Below are positions 9,368 to 17,789 of a DNA stretch of 64,000 bases, one piece after another (positions within the stretch are counted from its first letter, which is position 1; every line of letters begins with the position of its first letter). Under the pieces are notes generated by a model. That model saw only the letters and a list, made by a program, of their open reading frames with translations, did no database searches and was not told the DNA's origin. The DNA lies in contig NZ_JAEK01000006.1 of assembly GCF_000518865.1 (NCBI RefSeq), forward strand, positions 62,224-126,223. Reading direction: 5' to 3'. The translations under genes and the position numbers were made by a program. The DNA comes from Bacillus sp. J37. Lineage in GTDB: Bacteria; Bacillota; Bacilli; Bacillales; Bacillaceae.

Positions 9368-11911
9368 TTGAAAAAACATTCTTTAACAAAAAAATTATTA
9401 TCCTTATCAATCGCAGCTCCACTATTAATGACAGGTTACCAGAGTAGTGCCATAGCATCTCCGCCAAAAGCAAATCACGGGAATGCAGTTCAACTAGAAT
9501 ATCTTGACAGAGGTCTAGTAGCGGCAAGCACATCGGAAGGAGTCTTTTTAAGCTGGAGGCTGCTCGCAAACGAAGTATCGGGATATTCTGATTCAGGATT
9601 AACCGGTTTGAATTTCCATGTTTACCGTGACGGTAAAAAGATTGGAACAGTTAAAGATAGCACAAACTTCTTAGATCAAAATGGGACAGAAACATCAAAG
9701 TACTATGTTTCCGCTGTTAAAGACGGAAAAGAAGTGGACCAAAGCAGTGAAGCATCACCTTGGAAAGATACATATTATGATTTGAAACTAAAAAAGCCGG
9801 CTGACGGGGTCACTCCAAGTGGTGAAACATATTCTTATAGAGCCAATGATATGAGTGTCGGTGATGTCGATGGTGACGGACAATACGAATTTTTTGTCAA
9901 ATGGGATCCATCCAACTCAAAGGATGTCTCTCAAAAAGGATACACAGGAAATACGTATATCGACTGTTACACTTTTGATGGCACACTGCTTTACAGAATT
10001 GATCTGGGAGTAAATATACGCTCCGGTGCCCATTATACACAATTTTTAGTGTATGACTTTGATGGTGACGGAAAAAGTGAATTAATGTTTAAAACAGCTC
10101 CAGGTACAAAGGTTATCAACTATGATAAAAATGGACAAGTAACTTCCGAAAAATATATTACCATGCTAAAAGAGGACAAAAAAGCAGGTTATAGTAATCA
10201 AGATGACTATCGAATGAGCAGTGAAGATTATTATAACCATGTAGTAGATATGTTTAAAAACTGGCATAAACATGAAGAAGTTGTAAATGGAAATTGGCCG
10301 GCAACACTTGAAGAATCCTTTGGAATAGAGAAACAGTATGATTATCCCCTATCAACAGAGGATGCAGAAGCATTGGCAGATTATTTCATTGATGAATATG
10401 CACCAAGCAGAAGTTCCCGCAACGATTTAAGAGATTTTGAAGGATTTATTGTAAAAGGTCCTGAGTACTTATCAGTATTTGAAGGTAAAACAGGAAAAGA
10501 ACTTGAAACAATACGTTATAAGTATGAGCGCCATGATGATGGCTTGATGTGGGGAGATTACGCAATGTCAAGAATCGAACCCGGCAATCGAGTTGACCGC
10601 TTTTTAGCTGGTGTTGCATATTTGGATGGTCAAAAACCTTCAGCTATTTTTTCAAGAGGCTATTATACAAGAGCTACAATGGTTGCTTATACATGGGATG
10701 GAAAGCATTTAAGAGAACAGTGGGATGTTGACAGTGGATGGACTCCTATGACAAATCCGTTCAATGACGGACCACATGGTAGATTAGGTACAAGTGAGGA
10801 GTATGGGACCCTTACAACTCAGGGTGCACATTCACTAAGTACAGCAGATGTAGATAGTGATGGCAAGCAGGAAATTATATACGGATCTGCAACAATCGAC
10901 CATGATGGTTCATTATTATACAGCTCAAGTGATGTGATGCCACCGGAAAGTGCAACCCCGGGTGTAACAGCAGGTTTAGGACATGGCGATGCCTTACATG
11001 TTGCGGACATTGATCCGGATCGGGAAGGCCTGGAAATCTTTATGGTTCATGAAGGAGGCGCATATGCTCCTTATGGGTATGCACTTCGTGATGCTGCGAC
11101 AGGTGAAGTAATTTATGGCGGGTATACAGGAAAAGATACCGGTCGAGGCATGATAGGTGATGTTGACCCTGACCACAAGGGACTGGAAACTTGGGCAGTT
11201 GGTCTTTGGACAGCAAATGGAACGAAAATCAATACATCCGGTCCAGGAACAAATATGAATATTAAATGGTCGACTGATATGACAACTCAAATTGTAGACG
11301 GAGCAATTGATGCAACACCTACTATAGAAGATTGGAAAAAAGGAACTGTATTAACAGCTGAAAATACTAGAACAAATAACCATACAAAAGGGAATCCGTC
11401 CTTAGTTGCTGATATCTTCGGTGATTGGAGAGAAGAATTGCTTGTCCGAACGGAGGACAGTGAGGCTATACGTATCTACTTAAGCTCTGAGGTTACAGAT
11501 CGGAAACTCTACACATTAATGCATGATGCACAATATCGAACAGGGATTGCATGGCAAAATGTAGGCTATAATCAGCCAGCATATACAAGTTACTATTTTG
11601 CTTCAGATACAGATTGGAGTAAAGTGCAAACTCCTGAATTACATATGCCTGGTGAAGTAACTGCACTAAGAAATACACTGGATATGTATGTTGAAAAAGG
11701 TGAGGTCAGAGGATCACTTGTACGAAAGCTGGAAAATTCGTTAATGCAGGCTCAGCATCATATTGACAAAGGTTCAAATAAGAAAGGCATTTCATTCTTA
11801 GAAAAGTTTATCAAAGAATTAAATGCCAAAAACTCAAAGAAGAATGTCTCTGATAAAGCTAAGTCTATTTTAAACAATCAAGCAGAAACATTAATCGAAA
11901 ATCTAAAATAA
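9368..11911 (+). CDS. yesW: Secreted rhamnogalacturonan endolyase, PL11, with FIMAH-like C-terminus
   Basis: Extracellular PL11 lyase, 847 aa, that would cut the Rha-GalA bonds of RG-I by beta-elimination and start pectin hairy-region breakdown. A signal peptide (KKHSLTKKLLSLSIAAPLLMTG) is followed by an Fn3-like part and an eight-bladed propeller with Ca-binding DxDxDG loops (GDVDGDGQYEF, DFDGDGKSEL). LGHGDALH and WQNVGYNQP match B. subtilis YesW. Compared with YesW from memory, about 110 acidic, helical residues are inserted (bases about 10110-10450). The last 75 residues (from MYVEKGEV) look like a FIMAH domain, a helical module found in Firmicute polysaccharide enzymes. TTG 9368 follows AAAGGTGATG by about 9 nt; the in-frame TTG at 9332 has no SD. 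Confidence 0.9.
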   Translation: MKKHSLTKKLLSLSIAAPLLMTGYQSSAIASPPKANHGNAVQLEYLDRGLVAASTSEGVFLSWRLLANEVSGYSDSGLTGLNFHVYRDGKKIGTVKDSTNFLDQNGTETSKYYVSAVKDGKEVDQSSEASPWKDTYYDLKLKKPADGVTPSGETYSYRANDMSVGDVDGDGQYEFFVKWDPSNSKDVSQKGYTGNTYIDCYTFDGTLLYRIDLGVNIRSGAHYTQFLVYDFDGDGKSELMFKTAPGTKVINYDKNGQVTSEKYITMLKEDKKAGYSNQDDYRMSSEDYYNHVVDMFKNWHKHEEVVNGNWPATLEESFGIEKQYDYPLSTEDAEALADYFIDEYAPSRSSRNDLRDFEGFIVKGPEYLSVFEGKTGKELETIRYKYERHDDGLMWGDYAMSRIEPGNRVDRFLAGVAYLDGQKPSAIFSRGYYTRATMVAYTWDGKHLREQWDVDSGWTPMTNPFNDGPHGRLGTSEEYGTLTTQGAHSLSTADVDSDGKQEIIYGSATIDHDGSLLYSSSDVMPPESATPGVTAGLGHGDALHVADIDPDREGLEIFMVHEGGAYAPYGYALRDAATGEVIYGGYTGKDTGRGMIGDVDPDHKGLETWAVGLWTANGTKINTSGPGTNMNIKWSTDMTTQIVDGAIDATPTIEDWKKGTVLTAENTRTNNHTKGNPSLVADIFGDWREELLVRTEDSEAIRIYLSSEVTDRKLYTLMHDAQYRTGIAWQNVGYNQPAYTSYYFASDTDWSKVQTPELHMPGEVTALRNTLDMYVEKGEVRGSLVRKLENSLMQAQHHIDKGSNKKGISFLEKFIKELNAKNSKKNVSDKAKSILNNQAETLIENLK

Positions 11912-11917
11912 AAAGGT

Positions 11918-11953
11918 GGGTCAAAGTATTAAGTTTAGTGCTTTGACCCTTTT
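11918..11953 (+). terminator. Terminator after the PL11 gene
   Basis: A 9-bp stem GGGTCAAAG/CTTTGACCC (arms 11918-11926 and 11941-11949) followed by TTTT. Confidence 0.75.
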
Positions 11954-11975
11954 GGCAATGTCCATATTTGTCAAA

Positions 11976-12048
11976 TGATAGATTATTGGCGATAGTTGAT
12001 AGATTTTTAAACGAAAGTTTATAGATTACGACCAAAAGTTGTTAGATT
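11976..12048. repeat. Periodic word array A: TAGATT word, period about 21 nt
   Basis: Four copies of a word ending in TAGATT begin at 11976 (TGATAGATT), 11997 (TGATAGATT), 12019 (TTATAGATT) and 12040 (TGTTAGATT), at steps of 21, 22 and 21 nt. The last three are preceded by similar sequence (GATAGT, GAAAGT, AAAAGT). No coding frame. It lies between the PL11 terminator and a hairpin upstream of uxaC. Confidence 0.55.
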
Positions 12049-12082
12049 CCCAAGAGCGGATTAATAAAAAAGAGGCAAATAG

Positions 12083-12118
12083 TCATGCAGGAAAATATTG
12101 AAGTATTTTCCTGCATGA
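12083..12118 (+). other. Perfect 15-bp hairpin upstream of uxaC
   Basis: Arms TCATGCAGGAAAATA (12083-12097) and TATTTTCCTGCATGA (12104-12118) pair perfectly around a TTGAAG loop. It lacks a U-run and is followed by TTTATAATG, which could be a -10. It may be a terminator for read-through from the lyase gene or a DNA-level site. Confidence 0.5.
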
Positions 12119-12132
12119 TTTATAATGAAGTA

Positions 12133-12150
12133 AAATGTTAACGTGTGCAT
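12133..12150 (+). promoter_or_regulatory. Putative ExuR operator upstream of uxaC
   Basis: AATGTTAACGTGTGCAT occurs here and again at 14758 upstream of uxaB. It is an imperfect palindrome of the ATGnnnACGTnnnCAT type, as LacI-family proteins bind. The adjacent exuR gene encodes such a protein. Confidence 0.6.
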
Positions 12151-12200
12151 TTTATAAGCCCTATACATTTTAATAGGTTCATTATTTAGTATAGAAAAAA

Positions 12201-12215
12201 ATGTTTACGTTTTCA
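12201..12215 (+). promoter_or_regulatory. cre-like site before uxaC
   Basis: ATGTTTACGTTTTCA fits a relaxed cre pattern (TGNNNACGTTTTCA) with mismatches in the left arm. It lies 26 bp before the start codon. Carbon catabolite repression of uronate genes is known in Bacillus; this site is only a candidate. Confidence 0.4.
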
Positions 12216-12241
12216 AAAATGATTCAAAGGGGCTGAAGCAA

Positions 12242-13663
12242 TTGAGTACGTTTATGGGAGAAAATTTTTTATTATCAAATGATGTAGCAATTGAACTGTA
12301 TCATCAAAATGCAAAAGACTTGCCAATTATTGACTATCACTGTCATCTTAGTCCACAGGAAATTTACGAAGATAAAAAGTTTGCGAACATAACAGAAGCA
12401 TGGCTATATGGTGACCACTATAAATGGAGAGCAATGAGAGCAAATGGAATTGAAGAGGAATATGTAACTGGTCAAGCAAGTGACTATGATAAATTCCTGG
12501 CTTGGGCAAAAACAGTCCCTATGACAATTGGAAACCCGCTATACAATTGGACACATTTAGAACTTCAACGTTTCTTTGGTGTTTATGAAATATTAAATGA
12601 AAAAACAGCTCCAATGATATGGGAAAAAGTAAATGAACAATTAAATAAGAAAGAGTTTTCTGTTAGAGAATTAATAAAAAAATCAGATGTTGAAGTTATC
12701 TGTACAACAGATGATCCGACTGATACCCTGGAATATCATCAAAAGCTAAGAGACGATGAGAACTTTAACGTACAGGTTTTACCGAGCTTCCGTCCTGACA
12801 AAGGATTGGAAATAAATCGTGATAGCTATTGTGGATGGGTAAGTAAGTTGTCGGAAGTATCAGGTAAAAAGATTACAAGTTATGATGAGTTTTTAACGGC
12901 ATTGGAAGAGAGAATAGAGTTCTTCCATTCACTTGGCGGCAGAGTTTCAGATCACGCGATTGATACAGCAATGTTTATGAATGCTGATAAGGAAGAAGTT
13001 GAAGTTATTTTTACAAAGGCTTTATCAGGAGAAAAAGTAACAATTGAAGAAGAAATGAAATATAAATCATACACACTTGTTTTCATAGGGAAAAAATATG
13101 CAAGCTTAGGTTGGGCTATGCAATTACATATTAATGCCCTGCGAAATAATAATACCCGCATGCTTGAGAAATTAGGACCTGATACAGGCTTTGACTGTAT
13201 GAATGACGATCTTATTGCTAAGCCGTTAGTTCAGCTGCTTAATGCACTGGATAAGGAAGATGCACTACCTAAAACGATTCTATATTCTTTGAATCCTAGA
13301 GATAATCAGGTGCTTGCTAGTATTATCGGAAGCTTCCAAGGCGGAGGAATTAAAGGGAAAATCCAATTTGGTACAGCATGGTGGTTTAATGATCATAAGG
13401 AAGGAATGCTCGATCAAATGAAGGCGCTTGCCAATGTAGGTCTTTTCAGTCAGTTTATTGGGATGTTAACAGATTCAAGAAGCTTTTTATCTTATACAAG
13501 ACATGAATATTTTAGAAGACTTGTTTGTATGTTGATCGGAGAATGGGTCGAAAGTGGAGAAGTACCACATGATCAGGAGTTACTTCGTCAAATTGTTCAA
13601 GGAATTTCCTATCATAATGCAAAAGAATACTTTCAGTTTGAGGAACTGATGGTACGAGGGTAA
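12242..13663 (+). CDS. uxaC: Glucuronate/galacturonate isomerase
   Basis: Cytoplasmic uronate isomerase, 473 aa, converting D-galacturonate to D-tagaturonate (and glucuronate to fructuronate), the first step after pectin breakdown. The amidohydrolase-type metal motif HCH is seen in IIDYHCHLSP near residue 33. Other UxaC landmarks are FGTAWWFNDHKEGM, LGPDTGFDCMND and the C-terminal RHEYFRRLVC. Length and start match B. subtilis UxaC, including the GENFLLSND beginning. TTG 12242 has AAAGGGG 9 nt upstream. A putative ExuR operator and a cre-like site precede it. It heads the uxaC-exuR-uxaB-uxaA cluster. Confidence 0.95.
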   Translation: MSTFMGENFLLSNDVAIELYHQNAKDLPIIDYHCHLSPQEIYEDKKFANITEAWLYGDHYKWRAMRANGIEEEYVTGQASDYDKFLAWAKTVPMTIGNPLYNWTHLELQRFFGVYEILNEKTAPMIWEKVNEQLNKKEFSVRELIKKSDVEVICTTDDPTDTLEYHQKLRDDENFNVQVLPSFRPDKGLEINRDSYCGWVSKLSEVSGKKITSYDEFLTALEERIEFFHSLGGRVSDHAIDTAMFMNADKEEVEVIFTKALSGEKVTIEEEMKYKSYTLVFIGKKYASLGWAMQLHINALRNNNTRMLEKLGPDTGFDCMNDDLIAKPLVQLLNALDKEDALPKTILYSLNPRDNQVLASIIGSFQGGGIKGKIQFGTAWWFNDHKEGMLDQMKALANVGLFSQFIGMLTDSRSFLSYTRHEYFRRLVCMLIGEWVESGEVPHDQELLRQIVQGISYHNAKEYFQFEELMVRG

Positions 13664-13710
13664 TGTCTGTGATACCCTAATGGAAAAGGAACCTGAAAGT
13701 AGGTATAAAA

Positions 13711-14721
13711 GTGGGAGTTACAATCAAGGATATTGCAAAAATGGCAAATGTCTCACACACAACCGTGTCAAGAGCACTTAATAATAGTCCGCTAATCAAG
13801 GAAAAAACAAAGCAGAAAATCATTCAAATCGCTAATCAATTAAATTATTCGCCTGATGTTCATGCAAGAAGTTTGGTTTTACAAAAATCATATACCATTG
13901 GACTGTTTTTTACGAGCATTTCAAATGGAACATCATCCAGTTTTTTGTCTGAAACAATTAAAGGTGTGAATACGGTCATTGATGAAAACTATAACTTATT
14001 TATAAAGGGAATTCAGGATATTAAGGATTATACAATGATCACCCGTAAACGGTTTGACGGCATTATATTAATGAGTCAAAGTGATATTGACAATGCGTTT
14101 ATTTATCATGTGATAGAAAAGGAAATACCGCTGGTTGTGTTAAACAGACAAATCGAAGAGCGCTCTGTTGTGAATGTGCTATCAAATGACCAAGAAGGTG
14201 TGTATGAGGCAATTCAGTTATTCATCAAGCATGGACATCGTGATATTGCGATTATTGAAGGAACTCCACATTTTAAGTCTGCACAAGAACGAAAAGAAGG
14301 CTATTTAAAGGCTTTAATGGAAGAGCAGTTACCAATTCTGCCTGAATACATGGTTAAGGGGAATTATAATATGGAAAGCGGTTATGAGGGAATGAAAAAA
14401 TTATTATCCCTCGACAATTGCCCTACTGCTGTTTTTTGCTCAAATGATGATATGGCCATTGGTGCCATGAAAGCCATTAATGAAGACGGTTTAATGATTC
14501 CAGAAGATATATCCATTATAGGATTTGATGATATTGGATTCTCCGAGTATACTTCACCGCCGCTTACAACTGTTAAAAGGCCGATTGAAGAAATTAGTAT
14601 AACGGGGGCTGAAAAACTGTTACAAGTAATGGATGCTGGTAACAAGGAGAATGGACCAATCTTTCTAACAACTAATGTGGTCAGAAGACATTCGGTTGCA
14701 GATGTAAAGTGTAATAGTTGA
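13711..14721 (+). CDS. exuR: LacI-family hexuronate regulator
   Basis: Cytoplasmic repressor, 336 aa. The N-terminal LacI-type HTH reads VTIKDIAKMANVSHTTVSRALNN, and a periplasmic-binding-protein-like effector domain follows (TIGLFFTSISNGTSSS, DGIILMSQSDIDN, FCSNDDMAIGAM, IIGFDDIGFSEY). Large stretches match B. subtilis ExuR as I remember it. It should bind the two copies of AATGTTAACGTGTGCAT before uxaC and uxaB and release them when a galacturonate intermediate is present; that is inference. GTG 13711 has a weak AGGT upstream. It lies between uxaC and uxaB in the same direction. Confidence 0.92.
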   Translation: MGVTIKDIAKMANVSHTTVSRALNNSPLIKEKTKQKIIQIANQLNYSPDVHARSLVLQKSYTIGLFFTSISNGTSSSFLSETIKGVNTVIDENYNLFIKGIQDIKDYTMITRKRFDGIILMSQSDIDNAFIYHVIEKEIPLVVLNRQIEERSVVNVLSNDQEGVYEAIQLFIKHGHRDIAIIEGTPHFKSAQERKEGYLKALMEEQLPILPEYMVKGNYNMESGYEGMKKLLSLDNCPTAVFCSNDDMAIGAMKAINEDGLMIPEDISIIGFDDIGFSEYTSPPLTTVKRPIEEISITGAEKLLQVMDAGNKENGPIFLTTNVVRRHSVADVKCNS

Positions 14722-14757
14722 GCTCACGAAAGTAGCTCAGCTATTTTTCCTAAACAC

Positions 14758-14774
14758 AATGTTAACGTGTGCAT
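14758..14774 (+). promoter_or_regulatory. Putative ExuR operator upstream of uxaB
   Basis: This is the second exact copy of AATGTTAACGTGTGCAT (first copy at 12134). It overlaps a GTG at 14769 that is in frame with uxaB, an argument that this GTG is not the real start. It implies that uxaB and uxaA have their own regulated promoter. Confidence 0.6.
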
Positions 14775-14792
14775 AAATTGGGAGGTATGGCA

Positions 14793-16268
14793 ATGGAGCA
14801 GTTATCGAAAAAAATGGATAGTGAGTATACACCATATCCTGAAAAAGTATTGCAGTTCGGGACAGGGAATTTTTTACGTGCATTTACTGATTGGCAAATA
14901 GATGTCATGAATAAGAAGGGGATGTTTAATGGCCAGATTGTTGTTGTCCAGTCAACCCCAAAAGGTGCAGTTGATACAATAAACAAACAAGAAGGTCTAT
15001 ATACATTATACTTACAAGGCATCAAAGAAAATCAGCCTGTCAGTGAACATGAAATCATTCGCAGCATAAGCAGAGGTATAAATATTACCAACGAATATGA
15101 TGAGTATTTGAAGATAGCAGGTAATCCGGATTTACGATTTATTATTTCAAATACGACAGAGGCAGGTATTCAGTTTCATGAAGGAGATCTTTTGACAGAT
15201 CGTCCACAAAGCAGCTTTCCAGGCAAATTAACAGCTCTACTATATGAACGGTATCAGGTCTTTCGTGGTGAAAAAGATAAAGGATTTATTATCTTACCAT
15301 GTGAGCTAATCGAAGATAACGGAAAAGAACTAAAAAAAATTGTGTTAGCATATGCGAATGCTTGGAAGCTGGAATCCGGTTTCTCTGATTGGGTTGAGGA
15401 AGCAAACACATTCTGTAATACATTAGTTGACCGCATCGTCCCCGGTTACCCAAAGGATTCGGTACAAGATAAAACGGATGAGCTAGGCTATATTGATAAA
15501 TTGATGGTAGTTGGAGAACAGTTTCATCTTTTTGTTATTGAGGGACCGTCTTTCATCAAGGAAGAATTTCCAGCAGCTCAGGCAGGTTTGAATGTACATG
15601 TTGTAGATGATTTAAGCTCTTACAGGCTTAAGAAAGTTCGCATCTTAAACGGTGCCCATACTGCGATGACACCTGTTGCTTATTTATGTGGAGTAAATAC
15701 AGTAAGTGAAGCAGTGACAAGCGATTTAACTAAGCAATTTGTTGAAAAAGTAATATATGATGAGATTATTCCAACCTTACCTTTTCCGAAAGAAGATCTT
15801 TCTCAATTTGCGGCTGATGTATTAAATCGATTTAAAAATCCATTTATTCACCACTATTTATCTAGTATTTCGTTAAACTCAGTTTCAAAGTTTAAAGCAA
15901 GAATTTTACCAACACTTTCTGAATATGTTGAAAGGTTTAGCCAGTTGCCTGAAGCGACTGTTTTCTCGTTAAGTGCACTGCTTTATTTTTATAAAGGAAA
16001 GCGGGGAGATGAGTCGATCACTCTTGTTGATGATGAATCTACACTACACTTATTTAATGATTGTTGGTCTTTATATACTGACAATATGGAAGAGCTTGTA
16101 TCTACCACTCTTTCAAATGAAAAATTATGGGGTACTGATTTATCAAAAATTCCCCAGTTAACTGAATCAGTTGTCAACCAGTTAAAGAAGATAAATCAAT
16201 ATGGAATGAATGAGGCGTTAACACAATTCTTGCAAAAGATAGGTGAGAAAAATGAAAGCGTTTATTAA
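14793..16268 (+). CDS. uxaB: Tagaturonate reductase (altronate oxidoreductase)
   Basis: Cytoplasmic NADH-dependent reductase of the mannitol dehydrogenase superfamily, 491 aa, turning tagaturonate into altronate. The Rossmann start reads KVLQFGTGNFLRAF. LNGAHTAMTPVAYL carries the residues around the catalytic Lys/Asn/His region of this family. ATG 14793 lies 7 nt after GGAGG (14781-14785). The longer GTG start at 14769 falls inside the putative ExuR operator. Its last 17 bp overlap uxaA, so the two are translationally coupled. Confidence 0.93.
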   Translation: MEQLSKKMDSEYTPYPEKVLQFGTGNFLRAFTDWQIDVMNKKGMFNGQIVVVQSTPKGAVDTINKQEGLYTLYLQGIKENQPVSEHEIIRSISRGINITNEYDEYLKIAGNPDLRFIISNTTEAGIQFHEGDLLTDRPQSSFPGKLTALLYERYQVFRGEKDKGFIILPCELIEDNGKELKKIVLAYANAWKLESGFSDWVEEANTFCNTLVDRIVPGYPKDSVQDKTDELGYIDKLMVVGEQFHLFVIEGPSFIKEEFPAAQAGLNVHVVDDLSSYRLKKVRILNGAHTAMTPVAYLCGVNTVSEAVTSDLTKQFVEKVIYDEIIPTLPFPKEDLSQFAADVLNRFKNPFIHHYLSSISLNSVSKFKARILPTLSEYVERFSQLPEATVFSLSALLYFYKGKRGDESITLVDDESTLHLFNDCWSLYTDNMEELVSTTLSNEKLWGTDLSKIPQLTESVVNQLKKINQYGMNEALTQFLQKIGEKNESVY

Positions 16269-17742
16269 GATCAAAGAATCAGATAATGTGGCAGTCGCGA
16301 TTCGGAAAATTGATCAAGATCAAGTTCTTGAGATGGAAGGTGCGACGATCAAATTAAAAGAAACAGTTAATAAAGGCCATAAATTTGCACTAAAGGAAAT
16401 CCCTCAAGGTGAAAATATTGTGAAGTACGGTTTTCCAATTGGGCATGCTACACAACAGATTGAACCAGGAGAATGGGTTCATACGCATAACACAAAAACA
16501 AACTTGTCAGGTGTCGAGGAATATGAATACAAGCCAAAGTTTCAATCAGGACACAAACTAAAAAACACAACAACATTTAAAGGTTTTAAAAGAAAGGATG
16601 GGAGGGTTGGAATTCGTAATGAGCTTTGGATTGTTCCGACTGTAGGATGTGTGAATGGAATCGCTGATCAAATGATTCGGGTATTTCAAGAAAAAGTCGG
16701 GGATATAGCTCCATTTGAACATATTCAAGTTCTTAAACATAATTACGGTTGTTCTCAGCTTGGAGATGATCATGTAAATACAAGAACCATTTTAGGTAAT
16801 GCTGTTAACCATCCAAATGCAGGCGGCGTGCTAGTTTTAGGGTTAGGCTGTGAAAACAACGAGATTAATGAATTTAAAGAATCTCTAGGAGATTTTGATA
16901 CTAATCGGGTAAAGTTTCTAAGTTCACAGGATGTCATGGATGAGGTAGAAGAAGGAGTTAAGCTTTTGCTAGAAATTTTTGAAAATGCAAAAGATGATCG
17001 CCGGGAAGACCTTCCATTATCAGAATTAAAAATTGGACTAAAATGTGGCGGCTCAGATGGTTTTTCAGGTATTACAGCCAACCCATTATTAGGGCAGTTT
17101 TCCGATTATTTAGTTGCACAAGGTGGGACAACAGTCTTAACTGAAGTACCGGAAATGTTTGGGGCAGAAGAAATATTAATGGAGAGAGCGAAAGATGAGG
17201 AAGTTTTTCAACAAATTGTTGACCTGATTAATGATTTTAAACGATACTTTGAACGTCATGATCAGCCGGTTTATGAAAATCCATCACCAGGAAACAAAGC
17301 GGGTGGTATCACAACACTTGAAGATAAATCACTAGGTTGCACACAAAAAGCAGGAACATCTCAAGTTGTGGATGTATTAAAATATGGAGAAACACTAAAA
17401 ACGAAGGGACTAAACCTGCTAAGTGCTCCAGGAAATGACTTGGTAGCTTCATCAACCCTAGCTGCAGCCGGTTGTCAATTAGTCCTGTTCACCACCGGAA
17501 GAGGAACACCTTTAGGAACATTTGTCCCAACGATTAAGATCTCAACAAACACACAAATATATGAAACTAAGCCGCACTGGATTGACTTTAATGCAGGAAC
17601 ATTAATCGATGGTCAATCACAGGAAGAACTCCTAGAAGATTTTATTTCATATGTTATCAAGATCGCGAGTGGGGAAAAGGTTAATAATGAGAAAAATCAT
17701 TTTAGAGAAATTGGTATTTTTAAAACAGGTGTAACCTTATAG
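16252..17742 (+). CDS. uxaA: Altronate dehydratase
   Basis: Cytoplasmic dehydratase, 496 aa, turning D-altronate into 2-keto-3-deoxygluconate. It has an N-terminal SAF-like domain (residues about 1-95, with GFPIGHATQ) and a large C-terminal UxaA domain with Fe-type Cys motifs: HNYGCSQLGDD, GLGCENNE, LKCGGSDGFSG and KSLGCTQKAG. Full UxaA length. ATG 16252 follows AGGTGAG; the GTG at 16243 is part of that SD. The KDG kinase and aldolase that finish the route are not in the window, nor is a hexuronate transporter. Confidence 0.94.
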   Translation: MKAFIKIKESDNVAVAIRKIDQDQVLEMEGATIKLKETVNKGHKFALKEIPQGENIVKYGFPIGHATQQIEPGEWVHTHNTKTNLSGVEEYEYKPKFQSGHKLKNTTTFKGFKRKDGRVGIRNELWIVPTVGCVNGIADQMIRVFQEKVGDIAPFEHIQVLKHNYGCSQLGDDHVNTRTILGNAVNHPNAGGVLVLGLGCENNEINEFKESLGDFDTNRVKFLSSQDVMDEVEEGVKLLLEIFENAKDDRREDLPLSELKIGLKCGGSDGFSGITANPLLGQFSDYLVAQGGTTVLTEVPEMFGAEEILMERAKDEEVFQQIVDLINDFKRYFERHDQPVYENPSPGNKAGGITTLEDKSLGCTQKAGTSQVVDVLKYGETLKTKGLNLLSAPGNDLVASSTLAAAGCQLVLFTTGRGTPLGTFVPTIKISTNTQIYETKPHWIDFNAGTLIDGQSQEELLEDFISYVIKIASGEKVNNEKNHFREIGIFKTGVTL

Positions 17743-17745
17743 CAT

Positions 17746-17780
17746 AAAAGCTTCAATCCTGGCTAGGATTGAAGCTTTTA
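17746..17780. terminator. Bidirectional terminator between uxaA and the esterase gene
   Basis: A 15-bp stem AAAAGCTTCAATCCT/AGGATTGAAGCTTTT with a 4-nt loop, T-rich on one side and A-rich on the other. It ends uxaA from the left and the convergent esterase from the right. A shorter variant is at 38056. Confidence 0.85.
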
Positions 17781-17789
17781 TTTGTATTT

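Noticed and set aside
14769-14792. GTG start for uxaB
   Set aside because: The codon lies inside the putative ExuR operator and before the SD at 14781.
16558-17081. Antisense open frames under uxaA
   Set aside because: Shadow frames; Ser-rich composition is typical of reverse-strand reading of coding DNA.
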